Shown: positions 17,192 through 26,419 of the stretch, one piece after another
Numbering within the stretch: position 1 is the stretch's first letter
How the letters are laid out: every line of letters starts with the position of its first letter
Assembly (NCBI RefSeq): GCF_003952025.1
Contig: NZ_QXGI01000001.1
Coordinates: 248,001 to 312,000, forward strand
Reading direction: 5' to 3'
Length of the DNA stretch: 64,000 bases
Origin: Bifidobacterium castoris
Lineage (GTDB): Bacteria; Actinomycetota; Actinomycetes; Actinomycetales; Bifidobacteriaceae
Program-made: the position numbers and the translations under genes
The notes under the pieces: model-generated
What the model was told of the DNA's origin: nothing
What the model saw: the letters and a program-made list of their open reading frames with translations, nothing else
The model's database searches: none

Positions 17192-18844
17192 TCAATCACG
17201 GGCCTTGCGGCCGCGGTGGATGAGCAGCAGGCCGCCGACGGCCGCGGTCACGCATCCGATCGTCCAGATCGTGAGCCATGTGGCGCCGGTCTTGGGCATC
17301 TCCATGAGATTGCGCGCGTTCATGACCTGCACCGTGTCGCCGCCGGTGATGCCGATCATGGCGTCGCGGTCGCCGCCGGTCTCGCTGACGGTGATCGTGC
17401 CGGTTTTGTCGTCCACGGCCACGGTCAGGTCGGCCTGCGGCAGGAACGGATTACTGTACGGGGATTTCGTCTCCTTGAGCGTGTAGGTGCCGTCGGTGCC
17501 GTTGACGCTCAGATGCCCGTCTTTGTCGGTGAGCAGGGTCATGGTGGTGTTCTCCTCACCGGGCATGGCCATGCGGTAGGCACCGTCGCCGGTCCTGACG
17601 ACGGCGCGGGGTGTGCCTTGGTCGAGCAGCTGGAACTCGGCGCCGGCCAGGGGTTGGCTGTTCATGTCGGTCTTGGAGATGGCGGTCGCCCCGGTGTGCA
17701 CGCTCACGGTGTCGCCTTGTCTGGTCTCATGGTCGGTCCACGTGTTCGGGTTGTGCGAGTATTCCACGCTGACGGTGTTCGTGTCGGCGGCGCCTGCGAT
17801 GGCGTCCTGGTCGAGGCGGGTCTTGTAGGTGACGGTGATGGGCGCGTCGATGGGAAACCTGTCCTTGTCGGGGATGATGTCGCCGTCCGCGGTGCCGAAA
17901 CGGATCGTGAACGCGCCGTCCCGGATGTCGTCGACATGCCAGTATTGCGCGTCGAGCGGCTTGCCGTCCACGCTCACGGTCATGTCGGCCGTCCGCATGT
18001 CGAACGTCAGGCCTTTGCTGTACGTGTCGGTCAGGGCGAGATAGTACTTGTCGTAGCCGGTGTGGTTCGGCACGCTCGTGGTCAGGCGCATCGTGAGCGT
18101 GCGTCCCTGTTCCGTGTCGGCCGACAGGCCGTCCGTGTTCACATCGCCCCGCGCCTCGTCCTCGACGGCGGTGATGCGTTTGCCGACGGTGATGTCGTGG
18201 ACCTTGTATTCGACGTCGCCCAACGTGTAGGTGCCTTTGTCGGTCTTGAGCGTGGTCTTGCCGTCGATGCCGGTGCCGGTCATGCCGGCGATGGAGGCAC
18301 GGCCGCTCGCGGTGCGGTCGAGGACCAGATATATGCCGGGCGTGACCTGCGCGCTCTGGCGTTTCGCATCCGCCGGGTCGGGGCGCAGCGCGGTGCCGGG
18401 CATGTCCTGTATGGCGTGTTCGGCGCGCAATGTGTCGATGAAGTCACGCAGCCGGCCCGCCCACGGCGAGGACCGCGCATCGAGCAGATTGCTCACGACC
18501 CATTGCATCGGATCGTCCTTGTCGTAGCCGGTCATGCCCGTCTTGTCGAGCGCCGAGCCGATCGCGCCGGCCAGGGGCTGCGTGGTTCGCAGGTCATAGC
18601 CGGTCAGATGGTCGCCGTCCGTGGTCGCATACGTGTACTGGGCGAGCCGGATCGCGGACAGGCGCCGATCCGTGATGTCGGACGCGGCGGTCACGGTCAG
18701 GGGTTGGGCGCGCAGCAGGTCGTCGTCCGTGATGCGCGTATCCTCGGCCAGTGCGGCGGGGACGGCCGTGATGGCCGTGATGGCCGTGAACGCCATGGCG
18801 AGGGCGGCGGCGATGACGCCATGGTCGGTGCGTGTCATGTTCAT
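17192..18844 (-). CDS. Major fimbrial pilin, 550 aa
   Basis: The ATG at 18844 follows GGAAAGGACGGAAAG. A signal peptide (residues 1-30, ending PAALAED) is followed by isopeptide-forming pilin domains. E-box residues are visible in YTLKETKSPYSNPF near residue 450. The sorting signal is MPKTG (516-520), then a hydrophobic helix and RGRKARD. This is the architecture of actinobacterial FimA-type backbone pilins. First gene of the operon pilin, sortase, adhesin. Its promoter lies in the divergent region with 18993. Confidence 0.88.
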   Translation of the reverse strand: MNMTRTDHGVIAAALAMAFTAITAITAVPAALAEDTRITDDDLLRAQPLTVTAASDITDRRLSAIRLAQYTYATTDGDHLTGYDLRTTQPLAGAIGSALDKTGMTGYDKDDPMQWVVSNLLDARSSPWAGRLRDFIDTLRAEHAIQDMPGTALRPDPADAKRQSAQVTPGIYLVLDRTASGRASIAGMTGTGIDGKTTLKTDKGTYTLGDVEYKVHDITVGKRITAVEDEARGDVNTDGLSADTEQGRTLTMRLTTSVPNHTGYDKYYLALTDTYSKGLTFDMRTADMTVSVDGKPLDAQYWHVDDIRDGAFTIRFGTADGDIIPDKDRFPIDAPITVTYKTRLDQDAIAGAADTNTVSVEYSHNPNTWTDHETRQGDTVSVHTGATAISKTDMNSQPLAGAEFQLLDQGTPRAVVRTGDGAYRMAMPGEENTTMTLLTDKDGHLSVNGTDGTYTLKETKSPYSNPFLPQADLTVAVDDKTGTITVSETGGDRDAMIGITGGDTVQVMNARNLMEMPKTGATWLTIWTIGCVTAAVGGLLLIHRGRKARD

Positions 18845-18950
18845 GTTCTTTCCGTCCTTTCCCGATCGGATGGTGCGGCCGGCGGCCCCGCATCGGGTCC
18901 GGTGACGGTCGTCATCGACACGGGTCTGGCCGGCTCCGGCATGCATCATG

Positions 18951-18991
18951 CCCACCCTCTATGCGTCGACGGGGGACGCATAGAGGGTGGG
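18951..18991. promoter_or_regulatory. Perfect 17-bp inverted repeat covering a ribosome binding site
   Basis: CCCACCCTCTATGCGTC (18951-18967) pairs with 18975-18991 around a seven-base loop. The right arm includes GAGGGTGGG, the ribosome binding site of the gene starting at 18993. It also lies in the divergent promoter region of the pilus operon. It may be an operator or an RNA hairpin that hides the ribosome binding site. Confidence 0.65.
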
Positions 18992-18992
18992 C

Positions 18993-19340
18993 ATGTGCAA
19001 CGAGAACGTTACGATGGCGTACGGCATGGCGTACCTGCGACGCAGCATGCCCGACACGCTCCGGGACGTGCGCCGCGTCGACCGGATGCGGCATATGATC
19101 CCCGCCCTCATGCAGCGGATCGGCGACCCGGACGCCATGGTGGAGGACATGACGGCCGTCCACGCCCGGCTCACCGCGGCCGCCGCCTCCCTTACCATCC
19201 GCGCCCGGTGGGCGCGCGGCCGGGACCGGGAGGGCGTCACAGGCGCGGGGATGCTGCTGCGGCGCCGCATCCGCGAAATCGACGGATGGCTCCCCCTGTT
19301 CCGCCCGGACGCCGCCCTCCACGACCGGAGCCGACCATGA
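18993..19340 (+). CDS. Hypothetical helical protein, 115 aa
   Basis: Start at the ATG at 18993, directly behind the right arm of a 17-bp inverted repeat; a GTG at 18987 is possible. The product is Arg- and Met-rich and helical (LRRSMPDTLRDVRRVDRMRH, ending DGWLPLFRPDAALHDRSRP). No known domain. It overlaps the next gene by three bases (ATGA), so the two form a coupled pair. Confidence 0.55.
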   Translation: MCNENVTMAYGMAYLRRSMPDTLRDVRRVDRMRHMIPALMQRIGDPDAMVEDMTAVHARLTAAAASLTIRARWARGRDREGVTGAGMLLRRRIREIDGWLPLFRPDAALHDRSRP

Positions 19341-19513
19341 CGGGCGAACCATCCGGACATGCGGATCCCGGTACGGCAACGACGGGCACGAAACGGCCCG
19401 TCCGTACGGCCGACCTCGCCGACATCGGCGCGCAATGCGACATCACCGGCGGACTCGGCTCCGTCGCATACCAGCGACTGCTGCGCGACGACAGGGAACG
19501 GGCCGGATCGTGA
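19337..19513 (+). CDS. Small acidic protein, 58 aa
   Basis: The ATG overlaps the previous stop. The sequence (KRPVRTADLADIGAQCDITG, then SVAYQRLLRDDRERAGS) is soluble with no recognised domain. It converges on the Fic gene with a 34-base gap. Confidence 0.5.
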   Translation: MTGEPSGHADPGTATTGTKRPVRTADLADIGAQCDITGGLGSVAYQRLLRDDRERAGS

Positions 19514-19547
19514 ACGCGTCGCACGCCGCCGGCACGCCCACATGAGG

Positions 19548-20789
19548 TCAGACGTCCAGGAACCGTGCGCGCCCGGTCTCGGACAGCGAGTAGCGGATCG
19601 GCTTGGCGCCATGCGTCTGCAGCAGACCCGCCTCCACAAGCGCATCAAGCGCGGACACGATCCTGCGCTCACCGATATGCAGCGCCTCGCGAAGAATCCT
19701 ACGCGTCACGGGCATGGGGACCCTGTCGAACAGTTCCTCCTGAATGAGGAAGAACAGGACGCCCTGCTGCAGGTCGGACATGCCCTCCTGTCGGCCGTAT
19801 GCCAGCAGAGAGGCCTGCGCCGCCGCCAGCAGGGACTGTTTTTCGGTCAATTGCGTGATGATGTTCTCCTGCGCCTCGGCCACGAACCGTGTCATACGAT
19901 GGCAGAACAGGGACACGTCCGAACAGTTCAACGGATGCTGGGCGTCGTCGAACGCTTTGTAATACTGCGTTTTATGGTCGGCGATGACGGTGCTGATGCT
20001 GATCGCGGTAGGCGTGGACAAATGCTTGCTTAATTGCAGCGCGAACAGGAAACGCCCCGTACGCCCGTTGCCGTCGTAGAACGGATGGATGTGTTCGAAC
20101 GCGTAATGACACATGGCGGCCCGCACCAGTGGCGGAACATCTTGGTCGTGCGCCAATGACAGCCATTGCGTCAACTGCACCTGGATGCGGGTTTCGGGCC
20201 ATGCGCCGTCATGCAGTTTGCGTCCGGTGCTTTCGTCCCACACCGCGATGGTCCCTTTGCGGAACATCTGCCCGTCCGGCACATCCTTGGCGTCCAGCTC
20301 GCCGTCCATCACCTGATCGTATATGCGACGAATGTCCTCAAGGGAGGAGGGAAGATCCAGCCCCTCGGCGCCGGTGTCGGAAAGGCCGAGAAACAGCTTG
20401 ACGAATTCGCTCAATCGCGTATGCCCCGTATCGGTGCTGGCGGCCTGCAACGCCTCGGCTATCTCCTTGCGTGTGGTGTGCACACCCTCGATGGTGTTCG
20501 TGCTTTGCACCTCTGCGCCGATGAGATCCATGAGGTATGCGCGGCATGCGATGGGCGGCAGGTTGTCCCACAACGTCTCCACCCGGGTTTCCAGTTCGCG
20601 GACCTTGTCCATATCGCGCCCGAGCTGCGCGAACAGCACGGCGAACATCTCGTGGCCGTCCAGGACAAGACCCGAACGGTATGTGGACCAGCCCCGGAGC
20701 CGTTCGTCGTATTCCTGCTGGGCGGCTTGCGTTGGCGGGATGGTGCGCGATTCCATGGCCAGCGTCTGCCGGATGGTCTTGTACCCCAT
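19548..20789 (-). CDS. Fic-family protein with inhibitory helix, 413 aa
   Basis: The ATG at 20789 follows GAGGAG. The complete Fic motif HPFYDGNGRTGR is at residues 235-246, with the catalytic His. The motif STNTIEG (96-102) matches the (S/T)xxxE(G/N) inhibitory signature located before the Fic core, so the enzyme is probably self-restrained (class II). The N-terminal domain is the Fic_N type and the C-terminus holds a winged-helix-like region (PVTRRILREALHIGERRIVS). The expected reaction is AMP transfer to a protein hydroxyl. Transcribed alone. Confidence 0.88.
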   Translation of the reverse strand: MGYKTIRQTLAMESRTIPPTQAAQQEYDERLRGWSTYRSGLVLDGHEMFAVLFAQLGRDMDKVRELETRVETLWDNLPPIACRAYLMDLIGAEVQSTNTIEGVHTTRKEIAEALQAASTDTGHTRLSEFVKLFLGLSDTGAEGLDLPSSLEDIRRIYDQVMDGELDAKDVPDGQMFRKGTIAVWDESTGRKLHDGAWPETRIQVQLTQWLSLAHDQDVPPLVRAAMCHYAFEHIHPFYDGNGRTGRFLFALQLSKHLSTPTAISISTVIADHKTQYYKAFDDAQHPLNCSDVSLFCHRMTRFVAEAQENIITQLTEKQSLLAAAQASLLAYGRQEGMSDLQQGVLFFLIQEELFDRVPMPVTRRILREALHIGERRIVSALDALVEAGLLQTHGAKPIRYSLSETGRARFLDV

Positions 20790-21463
20790 GCAACACTCCT
20801 CACAGGCGATAATGTGCGTATACGGACGGATAAGACTATCGCCAAACCCGCAAAAAGTCAAAAACAGCAGGATAGGCGCCGTGGCGCAGCGACGAATGCC
20901 CTCCCATCGGCCGAAACAAAAGGTTACGCCTTGTGCGTTCCATGCCGGAGATTGCGGGGCGGAGCGGGATGCCGGCTGATCGTAGGCGCGCCGCCCCGCC
21001 AACCCGTACGCCACCCGCCGGCACGTCTCCCGCTGGACGCATGACCAGCATGCACGCGTCATGGAGCAAAAGGAGGAAGTCGCGAACGCGGACAATAGGC
21101 AGGTATGGCTCGACCCGCAATCCGAAACCTTCGAACGGGACGTGCAGAAACTGGGCGGCCGGCTCATGCGCCTGCAAACCGGCAATCAAATCCTTGATCC
21201 GAACAAGACAGCCCCCTACGGGACCCGGAGTGAAAAGGACGAGCCTTGGGCTGGACGTGCCCAAGGCTCGCAGGAACCGTTGTTTCCGGCTTCTGCATGC
21301 CGCTCCGAAGAGCAAAAATGAACCCATCGCCATACCGCCGTATGCGCGATGTATCACCTGTCCATGAGGCTAGACTCCAGTTCTCGCGACGGGGACCGAC
21401 GCGTCGGCTCCGGGAGCCTGCGACAGCCGGTTCCGTTTCCACGCTTTCACCCGCATCCCACCT

Positions 21464-21678
21464 CCGGACGGGGGCGAGACGGGCGCGAAAGCTCCCTGAC
21501 AGGATAGCATCCGCGCCCGTCTCGCCCCCGTCCTCGACCTCCCCCAGCTCGTCGAGCACCCGCTCCGCTTCGGCGATCGCGGCCGACTCCATGGCGGTGG
21601 GGTCGCGATCCTCCCGGTCGATGACGACGGCATTACGCCGTCCATGCCGCCTTTCGACCTCCTCGGCTGTTCCAGCAT
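21464..21678 (-). pseudogene. Decayed tagged gene
   Basis: From the ATG at 21678 (behind GGAGAGGAG) the product starts MLEQPRRSKGG, a degenerate form of the shared tag. The frame then loses sense. A plausible continuation in another frame (RNAVVIDREDRDPTAMESAA, then IAEAERVLDELGEVEDG) indicates a frameshift near residue 11. It is a short, broken member of the tag family. Confidence 0.5.
21470..21529. repeat. Perfect 18-bp inverted repeat
   Basis: Arms 21470-21487 and 21512-21529 enclose a 24-base loop. No U-run follows, so it is not a standard terminator. It lies inside or at the end of the decayed tagged gene. Confidence 0.6.
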
Positions 21679-21748
21679 ATGCTCCTCTCCCCTTATCCTT
21701 GGCGGGTACGCCCCATCACTGCGTCCCCGGACGGCACGGGGCGGCAAA

Positions 21749-21795
21749 GGCGGGGGCCCGCCGCAATCCGTCACGGATCCCGACGGGCCCCCGCC
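21749..21795 (-). terminator. Intrinsic terminator of the antigen I/II-like adhesin gene
   Basis: GGCGGGGGCCCG (21749-21760) pairs with CGGGCCCCCGCC (21784-21795). On the minus strand it is followed by TTTGCC, 46 bases past the stop codon of the adhesin gene. Confidence 0.65.
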
Positions 21796-21841
21796 CCGCA
21801 CACCCCGCCCGGAGGCGGAAGGCCAACCCCTTTTTACGGGA

Positions 21842-24800
21842 TCACTCGCCGCCGTGGCGGCCCGCATGGTGCCGGCGACGCCGGGAGACAAGCAGCGTCA
21901 CCACACCCGCACCGGCGAGCACCATCGCCCCGACCGCCACAGTCCACACGGCCGCGCCCGTATGCGCCAGCGGCGGTTTGACGGTTGCGTTCCAGTCGTC
22001 CGTGTTGGACACGATCCGGTCCGCGCCGCACATCTTCACACCGTCGATGTCGACCGCGCCGGCCGGCACGGTCGGGTTGTCCTTGCCGTCGAACGGCGTG
22101 TCATCGTTCACGACGCACGGGGTGAGCGGAATGCCGGACACGGAGGCGCGGTCCGTGTGGTCGCCAGTGACGTCCTTGAGCACGCCCTTGACGTCCACCG
22201 ACTCGCCGGGCTTGAGGATCAGCGTATCCCAATTATCCGGGTACTTGAGGTCCACGACGCGGCCGTCACCGAGGATGGTCTGGTCCGTGAGCTTCAAGTC
22301 CTTGACACGGTAGACCGCGCCGTTGCCGTCCTTGTCGGTCCGGCTCGTGTTCGTGATGGTGAACACGATGACGTCGCCGTTCTTCGCGTCCTTCAACGCC
22401 TGTTCGCGCGTGTCGCGGTCGCCGTTGGGCCAGCCGCTCTTCTCATCCCACTTCTCCAAGTGGATGCTGGGGGTGAGGTCGGGCGTGCTGGTCCACACCG
22501 TGTTGGACACAAGCTCCTTGTCATTGAACGTTTCCGTGAACGTGTTCTCCACACGGTCGCTGGTGGCGATGCGCTGCACGCTGAGGAACAGGGACCATGC
22601 CTGCTCATGCTCGGTGTCGGCAGACACGAGCTTGAGGAACGTGTCGGACGCGTTCGCGGTGATCACACCGTCCTTGTAGTCCACGGTGAACAACTGTTCG
22701 CCAGTGGGCTGGGCGGCATCGTCCGTGGCGGCGTCGCCGGTGATGGCGGCGAGCAGTTCCGTGTTGTCGAAACCGGTGCCGGCGAGCACGTCGCCGGTCT
22801 TGGCGATCAGCGTGCCGTCCTTGTACAGGTCACGGTTGGCACGAATCTGCCACTCCCCCAGATACTTGTCGTGCTGGGTGTCGAGCTTGTCCGTGACGCC
22901 CCATTGGGTGACTTGCGGGTAGGCGCGGTCCGCGGGGATGACCGAACTGTCGAGACGGTAGAGGAACTTCTGCGTGAGCGGGATTTCCTGGCCGTTGACC
23001 GAATCGCCGTTGACCTTCAACGTCACGTCCTTGACGGGGTTGATGGGCTTCAACGGGTTCGTGACCGTGTTCGTGTCCTTCTTCACGTCGTTGACGATCT
23101 GCGTGGCGGTGTTCTTCACCGTGTAGCCGTCCGTGACCTTGGTGACGGTCATCGGCAGCACGACCGTGTACTCGGAGCCGGTCAGCGACTGGTCGATCGA
23201 CGGGTCCTTGAGCGGGTCGATCTTCTTCTCGCTGTACGCCTTGAGGTCGGTCGGCTGCGGGTCGCCCTTGACGGTCTCGCCCGTGGCCGGGATCTTCGTG
23301 TCGGTGGTCTTGGCGAACACGTAGGCGACGCCGTCCTTGAACTGGACGTTGAACTTCGCGGTCACGTCCTCGCCCTTGGTGTTGAGGATCTCCACGTGCT
23401 GTTCGTCGGCGGTGAGGTATTCGTCGTCGTAGTCGTCGACGATGCCTGCACGTTTGATGTCGTATGCGGTGACGTCACGGCCGAGGTTCTTCAGGTCGAG
23501 GTGGACGCGGTAGTAGAGGACGTCACCCAGCAGGGCGGTCTTGCCGTCGATGCTGATGGTCGGGTCCTGTTGCGTGTCCTCCTTGACCGGCGTGAAATCC
23601 GGCGGCGTGTTGAACACCTTGTTGGACGGGGTGACCGAGTTGTTGAGGGTGAGCATCCACTGGTTGTCCACCTTCGTGTCGGTCGGCGCGTCCTGGCTGA
23701 CGGTGCCCTCGAAGCGGATCAGCAGGCGCGGGTTCTGTCCCTTGCCCCAGTTCGCCTTGACGTACGTGTCGTCGAAGGTGAGCTGGAACAGGTGCTTGTC
23801 GTCGTCCCACCGGGTCGTGTACTGCGTCTTGGGAACGATCCTGCCGTTGCCCATGTCGGTGACTTCGACGGTCTGCTTGTCCGGGATGAGATGCTCGTCG
23901 TACTGGTCGGTGACGACCACGGTTTTCACGTCGTAGGCGAGTTGGCCGGGCAGTTTCGGCGTGGTGGTCAGCTGGTATTCGACCTTCTGGCCGGGGAACA
24001 CGACCTTGCCGTCCACGCTTTCCTGCGCGCCGCCCTGGGAGGCTTCGCCGAGCACGTCCTTCTCGACCGGCGGGATGTAGCCGCAGATCCACGGTTCGTT
24101 CGTCGGCACACGGTCGGTGTTCACGGTCTGCGCGCCCGAGTTCGTCAGCTTCGCGTCCGAGCCGGGCACCGAGCAGAACTCCACTTCGTCGCCGGGCTCC
24201 TTGCCGGCGTCCTTGCGCACCTGTTCGGCGCCGCCGCCGTTCGCGAAGTTCACCACGCCGGGGATGAGCAGCGTGTACTGACGGTGGGCTTTGAGGCCCT
24301 TGAGGGCTTTGAGCGCGTCCGCCTTCATGCTCGCGGTCGCCTTGGTGCCCTGCGCGGTGATGTCGAACTGGCTGGTGACGTCGGTGCCCTTGTTGACGAT
24401 GTCGTATACGGAGCTTGCCGTGTTGGACTGGGCGTCCATCATGTACACCTTGATGCCTTTCGTGTCGGCGTCGAAGATGTAGTCAGCCTTTGTCCAGTCA
24501 TCCTCCAGGGTGAATGTGGTGGGCGCGTCGATCAGGTTCGCGGAGATGACGCCGTTGACCACGGAAGCGACTTTGTCGCCGTCGAGGAACACGTTGCGGT
24601 CGGCTCCCGTGTCGTTGGTCTCGTCCGGATCGATGACCGCAGCCCACGAACCGTCCGTGTTCTGCTTGATCCAGGACTTGTCCGGGTTCGGCTTCCACGT
24701 GGGGAACTCCTTGGCATCCGTATCCTGCGACGTGTCGTTCCAGATGACCGTGCCCTTGTCGACCACCTTGTTGATGTCGGGCTTCGCGACCGTCACGTCC

Positions 24801-26137
24801 AGATGGAACGCGTACGTGTGCTCCAACGGCATCATCGACGTGGTGTCTTTGCGCACCGCCGTCACCGTATTCGCGGCCTTGTCCCAGTTCATATCGAACT
24901 GGTCCGAGATGTCCTTGTTGTCGGATTCGTCGATCACCTTCATGTTCGACACGCTGTAGGTGACACCATTCGGCGTGATGACATCCTTGAACGTCATCGC
25001 ATAGCCGCCACGGCCGGTGCCCGAACGGATCACCGTATGGTTCACCATCGCATCCGCGCTCACGCCCTGCTCGATCTGCTTGACCGGAGGCTGAGGAGGC
25101 ACATCCACGATACGGAATGATTCAGAGGCCTCACGGTCGGCGGTATCCACCGCGGCCTTCATGTGGCCCTGCTTGGGCACCTGCACGTCGAACCAGTAGG
25201 TGCCGGCCGGCCACGACTTGAAGCCGAAATCGGCGGGCGCGAACTCCGGGGTGCGCGTGTCGCCCTTCGTGGTGATCTTCACGGTCTTGGTCGCGGTCTT
25301 CGCGGCGACATGCTTGTTGCCGTCGAAGTGCATGATGACATTCGCGTTGACCTGCTGCGCATCACCCGCCGACTGGGACGCGTGGATGGTGTCCGACACC
25401 TTGTCGGTGCTGCCGGCCTTGAGGTCCTTGGGCTTATTGACGTCGGTCGTGATGGTCAGCTCGTAGTCGGTGACCGGCGGGGCGGGCTGGTACTTGTCGA
25501 GCACGATGACGGCGATGCTCGTGTCGTCGTGGACGTTGCGGTTCATGATCTTGTCCACGCTGTCCGACGGATTATCATCGAACGGAGTAGACGTGTAGTA
25601 CGGACGCGTGCCGGCGTAGTTGTATCGAACCGGTGCGACGTACTTGTTCCAGTTGTCGATCCACGTCTCACGCGCCACGACACCGGAACCATTCCACCCG
25701 TTCACGCCCTGCGCGGCGGAACCCGCCACGGCGCCAACCGCGACGACACGGCAGTTCGCCTGCCCCGCCTCATCGGGATGCCGCTGGTTGAACCCGGACT
25801 CGCACTCCGCACGCGCCTGATCCAACGCGGCCTGCGCCTTCGCCGGACCATTGTAACTGCCGCCCTCATCGAGCATCGTCACACCGGCCGCCTTCATCGC
25901 GTTGCGCACCGAATCCAGACTCGTCGCCGGACCCCACGACCCGTCCGGCCCGTCACGATACTGCCAGAACTGCGCGGCAGCCAGGCCGCCGCCCGAACCC
26001 GGCTGGTTGCCGCCGCCGCCGGCAGCGAACGCGGCCGGCGCGACGCCGCCCATCAGTGCGGCCGCTGCGACAATCGCGGCGACCGGCGCCTTGAGCAGCC
26101 TTCCCGGCTTCCTCCGCTTCTTCTGCTGTCCCGTCAT
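21842..26137 (-). CDS. Antigen I/II-like cell-wall adhesin, 1431 aa
   Basis: The ATG at 26137 follows GAAGGAG. A signal peptide ends near residue 38 (APAAFAAGG). Residues 40-210 are a unique N-terminal region. The rest includes at least three related domains (starts near SVDGKVVFPGQKVEYQL, SIDGKTALLGDVLYYRVHL and KVNGDSVNGQEIPLTQKFLY), the pattern of isopeptide-forming C-terminal domains of antigen I/II adhesins and aggregation substances. The sorting signal LAHTG (1390-1394) is followed by a hydrophobic helix and an Arg/His tail. It would be wall-anchored. Proteins of this class promote clumping of mating cells, which suits a conjugative element; that role is inferred. Confidence 0.85.
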   Translation of the reverse strand: MTGQQKKRRKPGRLLKAPVAAIVAAAALMGGVAPAAFAAGGGGNQPGSGGGLAAAQFWQYRDGPDGSWGPATSLDSVRNAMKAAGVTMLDEGGSYNGPAKAQAALDQARAECESGFNQRHPDEAGQANCRVVAVGAVAGSAAQGVNGWNGSGVVARETWIDNWNKYVAPVRYNYAGTRPYYTSTPFDDNPSDSVDKIMNRNVHDDTSIAVIVLDKYQPAPPVTDYELTITTDVNKPKDLKAGSTDKVSDTIHASQSAGDAQQVNANVIMHFDGNKHVAAKTATKTVKITTKGDTRTPEFAPADFGFKSWPAGTYWFDVQVPKQGHMKAAVDTADREASESFRIVDVPPQPPVKQIEQGVSADAMVNHTVIRSGTGRGGYAMTFKDVITPNGVTYSVSNMKVIDESDNKDISDQFDMNWDKAANTVTAVRKDTTSMMPLEHTYAFHLDVTVAKPDINKVVDKGTVIWNDTSQDTDAKEFPTWKPNPDKSWIKQNTDGSWAAVIDPDETNDTGADRNVFLDGDKVASVVNGVISANLIDAPTTFTLEDDWTKADYIFDADTKGIKVYMMDAQSNTASSVYDIVNKGTDVTSQFDITAQGTKATASMKADALKALKGLKAHRQYTLLIPGVVNFANGGGAEQVRKDAGKEPGDEVEFCSVPGSDAKLTNSGAQTVNTDRVPTNEPWICGYIPPVEKDVLGEASQGGAQESVDGKVVFPGQKVEYQLTTTPKLPGQLAYDVKTVVVTDQYDEHLIPDKQTVEVTDMGNGRIVPKTQYTTRWDDDKHLFQLTFDDTYVKANWGKGQNPRLLIRFEGTVSQDAPTDTKVDNQWMLTLNNSVTPSNKVFNTPPDFTPVKEDTQQDPTISIDGKTALLGDVLYYRVHLDLKNLGRDVTAYDIKRAGIVDDYDDEYLTADEQHVEILNTKGEDVTAKFNVQFKDGVAYVFAKTTDTKIPATGETVKGDPQPTDLKAYSEKKIDPLKDPSIDQSLTGSEYTVVLPMTVTKVTDGYTVKNTATQIVNDVKKDTNTVTNPLKPINPVKDVTLKVNGDSVNGQEIPLTQKFLYRLDSSVIPADRAYPQVTQWGVTDKLDTQHDKYLGEWQIRANRDLYKDGTLIAKTGDVLAGTGFDNTELLAAITGDAATDDAAQPTGEQLFTVDYKDGVITANASDTFLKLVSADTEHEQAWSLFLSVQRIATSDRVENTFTETFNDKELVSNTVWTSTPDLTPSIHLEKWDEKSGWPNGDRDTREQALKDAKNGDVIVFTITNTSRTDKDGNGAVYRVKDLKLTDQTILGDGRVVDLKYPDNWDTLILKPGESVDVKGVLKDVTGDHTDRASVSGIPLTPCVVNDDTPFDGKDNPTVPAGAVDIDGVKMCGADRIVSNTDDWNATVKPPLAHTGAAVWTVAVGAMVLAGAGVVTLLVSRRRRHHAGRHGGE

Positions 26138-26333
26138 AGGTTGTCTCCTTCAATTTCGGGAACGCCCCCGGACGGGGACGCTAGGAGACCCCTATGCACT
26201 CAAAACAGGGTGGAGCGGCGACGGGCCCGAAAAAGAGGAAAAAAGGGCGGTCCCGGCATTGCCGGAACCACCCAGGAGGGAAAGGGGATCGAAAAGGGGC
26301 CGGGAATCATCCCCACCATCCGACTAGGAACTA

Positions 26334-26402
26334 TTAACGGGCGTAGGTATCAGCCAAAGTATATCCAGGGAGACCTGTCACGCCGTGTCCGCTGCTGATG
26401 GC
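26334..26402 (-). pseudogene. 3'-terminal remnant of the Gly-rich membrane-protein family
   Basis: Read on the minus strand this encodes SGHGVTGLPGYTLADTYAR and a stop, matching the last residues (SGGHG... TDTYVR) of the gene at 30138-31172. The flanking bases also match (ATCATCCCCACCATCCGACT at 26309-26328 and again near 30110). Only about 20 codons remain, so it marks a recombination junction beside the restriction-modification genes. Confidence 0.65.
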
Positions 26403-26419
26403 GCACGGCAAGAACCTGC

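Noticed and set aside
21061-21321. Plus-strand frame of 86 residues starting MEQKEEV
   Set aside because: The start resembles the tag only superficially, the ribosome binding site is weak and the end is composed of low-complexity codons; it may be a remnant but support is too weak.
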